Source: Lepisosteus oculatus (Eukaryota; Chordata; Actinopteri; Semionotiformes; Lepisosteidae). Taken from it: 64,000 nt of DNA. The DNA lies in assembly GCF_040954835.1 (NCBI RefSeq), contig NC_090707.1:17812570-17876569 (forward strand), given 5' to 3'. A program made the position numbers and the translations under genes. Below the pieces are notes generated by a model that was given only the letters and a program-made list of their open reading frames with translations, searched no databases and was not told the DNA's origin. Every line of letters starts with the position of its first letter. The first letter of the stretch is position 1. Positions 58,801 through 64,000 of the stretch are shown piece after piece.

Positions 58801-60890
58801 AGAATATAAATATAGGTTAAATATGGGAAAAATTGTGAATTTGTGAATTGTGACAAATTTAGTGTATACTGTATACTGTACGTGTGAATGATAATTTATT
58901 TCAGCTTAGAAGTCATGAAAAAATTCAGTGTCATTATTTGGTTATAAAGTGTTATGCTTTTTTAAAATAATAATATAGTTTGGATTCATTAAGACTTTCC
59001 TTTTTACTTCATCAAGACTTTATAAAGCTACAAGATTTAATTTAATGGAAACATGCCTACAAGTGGCTTTATTGTTCATAATCAGTGATCCTGATGTATA
59101 AACAGACCATATTTTTATTTTACAAGGCGCCTCTCAACCCAGACTGTGAGGCTAAACAGACAATTATAATCACAACGCCATTTCACAGCAATCAGGGGAA
59201 GGGGAATTAATTTAAAAAATGATCTTTGCAACAGGCTGTATAATGTTCTCTCAAGTATTATAGTAGGGAACTCTGAACTCAGTACTGTAGGTGTGTTATC
59301 ATACTCCTATGGTGAGAGTAATACTTTGTGTTTTTGAAGAAACTGTAGTTTTCTGATTTTGCCCATATTACTCAGTGATTATGTCCGTACTGACACTGAA
59401 ATCATAATATGCTTTTCTGGTTGATATCGAAGTTTCCTTTAGGAGTAAATCTTTAAAATCTTCTATCAGCTTTTGTTTTGTAAAATACTGTTTAACACTA
59501 ACAATGTTAGCCTTATATCCATGTTCTTCAAAAGCCCCTGAAATGTTTATGACATGCAAGGTGGAAGCATTCTGTTAAGGGCAGTGTGCAAATCTGGCAA
59601 AACACAAACACTTTCTGAGTGGGATTTTGTTGTCAGCCTTTGAACATGGTGCAGTTTATAGGTGTAGGTACATTAAATATGGTCATATATTAATTATCAA
59701 GATGATGATTTGCTGTAGAAGAGGTCTACCACTCTATTTCATTGTCACTGCTACTAAAATGGCCCAGTATTGATGGCTGAAATGTTGCTGCCTCCAGAAA
59801 TTTGTTTTGGTTGTTGTCTCCCTGATGCATGAACACACAGGTGCGACACTGGTTGCAGGGAACAGCAAAAGTGTATTCTCCCTAGAGTATCGGCATGGCA
59901 ACCATTTGAACTAAACATAACACTGCGCTTCATAGAGGTTATAATGTGGGTAGTTCCTATTTTCAGTGTTTCATCGGCTAACCCTGGTACCTTGCTTGCC
60001 TCTGTCCCTCACGCAACTCTAAACCAAAGTATCAAGCAGACACTTTGGCCTGGGTCCGAGTATACAGTATTGCCTTGTACTGTGCACTACACAGACAGCG
60101 CTCCTACCTTTCGCTGCCAAATTTTTCACTGAGGTTGTTTAGCTCTGCAGGCAGGGTCATGGTGACTCCCAATGGTGTGTCTTTCAGATTTTTATGAATC
60201 TTTCTTAAAGGTTTTTGGTAACTATCTATAGTCTATATTATATGGTATAGTATATTACCATTTCAATAACCTTTGAGAAGAGGTTTAAGAAAGTTGATGA
60301 CTCACTGCTGATGTAGGACAGCCTTTTTTTCTCTTACAGTAAATCAATTGCTGAGGGGTTCAGTTTTTGTGAAAGAACATTCAATATAATATACTCAGCA
60401 CTTGTGTACAATATTTAGTTACTGGGATGAGATCCATTCCAGGGCTGAGACAAAACCTTAATGCCTTAAACCATTCAGCATTTTTTGTATTATAATGATG
60501 TTATTTTTATGTAATGCAACAGAACATTTTTTTTTAAAAAGATACTTTTCGCTATAATTTCAGTTCTTGTTGTTCTTCCATTTTATCATGATAATTAAGA
60601 CTGTCCCATAAAACTGATTTACTAACCAACCAGTTTAGTAAAACAATTTGACAGCTTTGAGGGTTTTTCCTGTAAACAGTTTATATTGCTCTAAAAACAA
60701 AATATTTAGAAAAGACCAACAGAGACCTATCAATACTTCTTGCTATTTACTGTGTGTGGGCTGTGTTAGATGCACAAGTTTATTTGATATAGTCCTTGCA
60801 GAACTCCTTATTATCAGGAAAACATCTCACAACCTTTACAGGAAGCTCAGATTTCCACAATAACTTTCTGTAGTTATTAAACTACATAAG
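55900..60890. other. Intergenic, AT-rich
   Basis: Contains the repeat tail at 57118-57180 (ccaaatagcctcctgtcatt). No gene recognised; small open frames have no homology I can name. Confidence 0.5.
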
Positions 60891-60892
60891 TG

Positions 60893-61083
60893 GGGCTAAG
60901 GATCTGCACCTGTGGCTGGAAGGTTGCTCAAATCCCGCAGTCGGCAGAGGAATCCTACTCTGTTGGGCCCCTGAGCAAGGCCCTTAACCCCAACTGCTCC
61001 AGGGGTGCTGTACAATGGCTGACCCTGCACTCTGACCCCAAGCTTCTCTCTCCCTGTCTGTGTGTCTGTGTCTCATGGAGAGC
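60893..61083 (+). repeat. tRNA-derived SINE
   Basis: Plus-strand copy of the 26935-27182 family: gctaaggatctgcacctgtg, a mutated B box (gctcaaatccc), cctgagcaaggcccttaacc, gaccccaagcttctctctcc. Confidence 0.8.
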
Positions 61084-62039
61084 AAGAAGGGAGTGTTTGC
61101 ATTGTTTTGACTTTGTCATGACTTAAATGGTATGAAATAGGCCTGTGTTAAGATTTGTCTTGAGGTGTATGGCAGATAAATTGTAAATACATTTCAATTT
61201 TCCTTATGTGCTTGTTACAAAAATCTAAAAGCAGTATCTTATGTTACATAAATAGGGGAAAGTACATGATTCTTATTTAATATACAGGCTTCACTATTCA
61301 TAAAATAATTGATTATTATTTTTTATTAAATATGGATGAATATCCAGTGCTGTCCTACAGTATGTCCAGTCTCACAAGAATAACAACTACCACATTAATA
61401 TTTATTTCATAACAGCTAGGTTGTAGTGGTTTAAATATATCATTAGTCATACAGGTATATATCACAAAGTGATGTGTTATGCGCAATTTTAAACGCATCA
61501 GTAAAAGTTCTTTTTAACATTTGAAGCTGATATGGATGAAAGCATGAGAAAGTAGTAGCCAATAGTGAGTACAGTTTATAATTTATTTCTTTTATAAATT
61601 GTTATATGGAAATGGAATGGACTTGGAAAATGTAGCATTTATTTAAGTTGTTTTGTACTTTTTAAGTACATTTTTGAAGTACAAACAACACTGATTGTGA
61701 GAGAGGACTAAGGGTTTATTAGATTTTTTTGTTTTATTTTGGTAGCAGAATTTGGTTCAATTTAGTTTTACTCCTGAGATCCTCTAGTACTCAGTTCTTT
61801 TCCTTTTGACTCAAAGCAAGTAAGGAAATCTACATGGCCATGGGAGAACCTTGGGTGATACAATAAAGATAAGGCTTGCTTGTGACAGAGGTGTTTTTTT
61901 CAACGCTTTGACGGAAGTCATCTGAACAGTGTTGTTCATTTTCTTTGTAGCATTTTCTGTTTTTTTTATTGTTGTTTGAACACTTGCTCATTATTTAGCA
62001 TCTCCGTAATTTCCTTGCAGTTTTTGTACAGTATGTTTG

Positions 62040-62375
62040 GGAGACACAGTGGTGGTTAGCATTGCTGTCTTGCAGTGCTGGGGCCCTGAGTTCAATTCCC
62101 AATCTGGGGTGCTGTCTGTGTGGAGTTTGTATGTTCTCCCAGGATGTTCAGGTGAGTTTCCTCCGGATGTTCCAGTTTCCTCCCACAGCCCAAAGACATG
62201 CTGGTAGGTTAACTGGCCTCTGAGGAAAAATAGGCCCTAGGTGAAATGTATGCATGTTTGTGTCTGTGTGTTTGGATTATAATGGACTGGCTTCCCATCC
62301 TGCCTTGTGCCTGTTGTTTGCTGGGATAGGCTCCGGCTCCCCCCATGACCTTGTATTGGATGAAGTGGTTAGAAA
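62040..62375 (+). repeat. SINE-like repeat, fullest copy
   Basis: Runs from 'gtggttagcattgctgtctt' and 'gggccctgagttcaattccc' through 'tcctcccacagcccaaagac' to 'gggataggctccggctcccc' and 'gatgaagtggttagaaagct'. The head resembles a tRNA B box, and the order of blocks matches a family widespread in fish genomes. Confidence 0.75.
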
Positions 62376-64000
62376 GCTAATAGATTTTGAATTTTTTTTC
62401 TTAGGGTCATTTCTTTTGTTAGTGAGTATGTTCTAAGCCATCCTTCCACAAAGACTATTTCTGTGTCACATTCTTTCATGACTCTTCAGAGAAACACAAG
62501 TGGTATTGTATGAATATGGGAAAGGGCGCTCTTTTCTCAGTGATGCGGAACTAATGAAAGAACAAGGCAGGGTAGGGCAGTAGGCAAAATGTGTTTAACA
62601 ATCAACAAAAAAGTAAAAGTGATTTAACTCAGACAGTTAACTAAAGATGTTTGTGTGTGGAATCCATCCAAATGCTTATCGCTACATTTTTTAGTACAAA
62701 GAACTACTGATCAGGGAGTTTTTAAATTAGTAAATGCAGTTAATGCTAGCTTGTGTCTTGGAGGACAAGCTTGTTCTACATTCACTTTCCTTCCATTAAG
62801 ATGAAACTCAGCCACTTTTAGCACACCACAGCAGCTAAATATACACATCATCTCGACCCTCCTTAACTGAAGACTAAAAAGGAAGTTGTGGCAGTCTTCT
62901 TGACTCTAACTTCAGCAATTTAATGCTATGTCTGTCTATATGTAGGTAGTTGAATGGCTAATATGTAGAATGTAGGCCACACCTTTGTGCAGCAGGCTTT
63001 AGAGATAAATGTGGGCTAAGCCAGCTCACTGCACAGCAATATAGACTGAATTTGCAAAGCTTTGAAGCTGGCAAAGCAAACTGTAGTGTTTTTTTAAAAT
63101 GCTATGTTTCTTTTGGCCAAATATTTTAGACATGTACAGTAGTTTTCAGTTTATTTTGAATGCAAAGCATTGTCTGACTCCTTTTGTTTGATCACCATAA
63201 CTATTTTGTGCTAACATGAATGACTATGGAGATAAACTCTGTGTGTTGAAGGATTTTGCTCTGACAGCAGGGGACAATCGCAGTAGCAGGAATTATGAGA
63301 TTATCAGTGTGACTAATTGAATCTGGGCAGGAAAGCTCTTAATGAGGCCCCACACAAGTTAGGTAGCTGTTATTGTCCTTGTCACAGGTCTTATGTGAGC
63401 CTTAAAACAAGGCAGATAGAAGTTTTTAGTCATTCCAAATAAAAAAAAATGATTAAATATAGGACACTTGCCATGTAAAAATTGTCATATATTGTTTCTG
63501 TGTATATCGATTTTACATATAGTCTTGTTTTCCTATTCATTTCAGTACCTATCATATTTAATAATGTGTTCTGTAAATTGCCTTTTTATTTCATTTTTAT
63601 TAATTGTCCCACCACTTTAAATATTCTGTAAAATAAACATCTTTAAAGGTGAATGAGACAGAGTTTTTATGATATGAGGGTTGAGCGGATCAGTGCGGGG
63701 TGTTTTAGGTGTGAAACTGTATGATTCATCCTTGCTTCCTGTGGACACTTCCTGACGATAAGCTTAGAGAAATGTTATGTGCTGGTTTTACTGAAAACTT
63801 AACATGGATAATAGTCTAAGATGAAGTAACAGCAGAAAGGCCCAGAATATGTTTGATAGTCTATGAGCTTTAATGCAACAATAACATTAAGATTAGGTTA
63901 ATTGGTAAAGATAAACAATAAACAAGAACAACACAACAACAATTGGTGAATAACCGGATAACATTGTAAAGCCATGGACAACAGAACTAATTATTCTGAT
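62376..64000. other. Intergenic, nothing recognised
   Basis: No gene, repeat family or strong motif was recognised to the window end. Confidence 0.5.

Overview
This is vertebrate nuclear DNA, most likely from a ray-finned fish. Coding exons are short with GT-AG introns, the intergenic DNA is AT-rich, and the repeats are those of fish genomes: Penelope-like, Rex1/L2-like LINE, Tc1, and 5S-, tRNA- and tRNA-Lys-derived SINEs. A gar- or bowfin-like genome would fit, but the species cannot be fixed from the sequence.

Three real genes were found. At the left, on the minus strand, are the first two coding exons of pde11a (cyclic-nucleotide phosphodiesterase 11A; 7508 down to 2725); the rest of the gene lies left of the window. 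In the middle, also on the minus strand, is a complete two-coding-exon cytochrome c (16158 down to 15747) with a candidate CRE, an inverted CCAAT and a CArG-type box upstream. At the right, on the plus strand, is a complete rbm45 (27895 to 39223 for the coding part, mRNA to about 40.7 kb). It has three RRMs, 486 predicted residues, a 24-nt microexon candidate and an intron in the 3' UTR. The order pde11a(-), cytochrome c(-), rbm45(+) matches the mammalian PDE11A/RBM45 neighbourhood that houses the testis cytochrome c gene (Cyct in mouse). The fish gene is therefore best read as the cyct-type locus rather than CYCS.

The stretch between cytochrome c and rbm45 is the accessory part of the window. 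At 17.9-20.4 kb is a striking rearrangement: two 504-bp direct repeats, with 392-bp and 204-bp inverted repeats arranged around them as A-B-C-A'-B-C'. Then follow a decayed Penelope-like element (20.64-22.23 kb), an unclassified C-rich stretch, and a 5'-truncated LINE with a long uninterrupted endonuclease/reverse-transcriptase frame that ends in a TATC repeat (22.87-26.0 kb). SINEs, one carrying a tRNA-Lys-like head, come next.

Downstream of rbm45 (40.7-64 kb) no coding gene could be supported. The region holds SINE copies, two Penelope-type terminal fragments, a strong CTCF-like motif and, near 49-49.8 kb, a CpG-richer segment with good splice donors. That segment could be a non-coding 5' exon of the next gene; OSBPL6 is expected there by synteny, but this is not shown.
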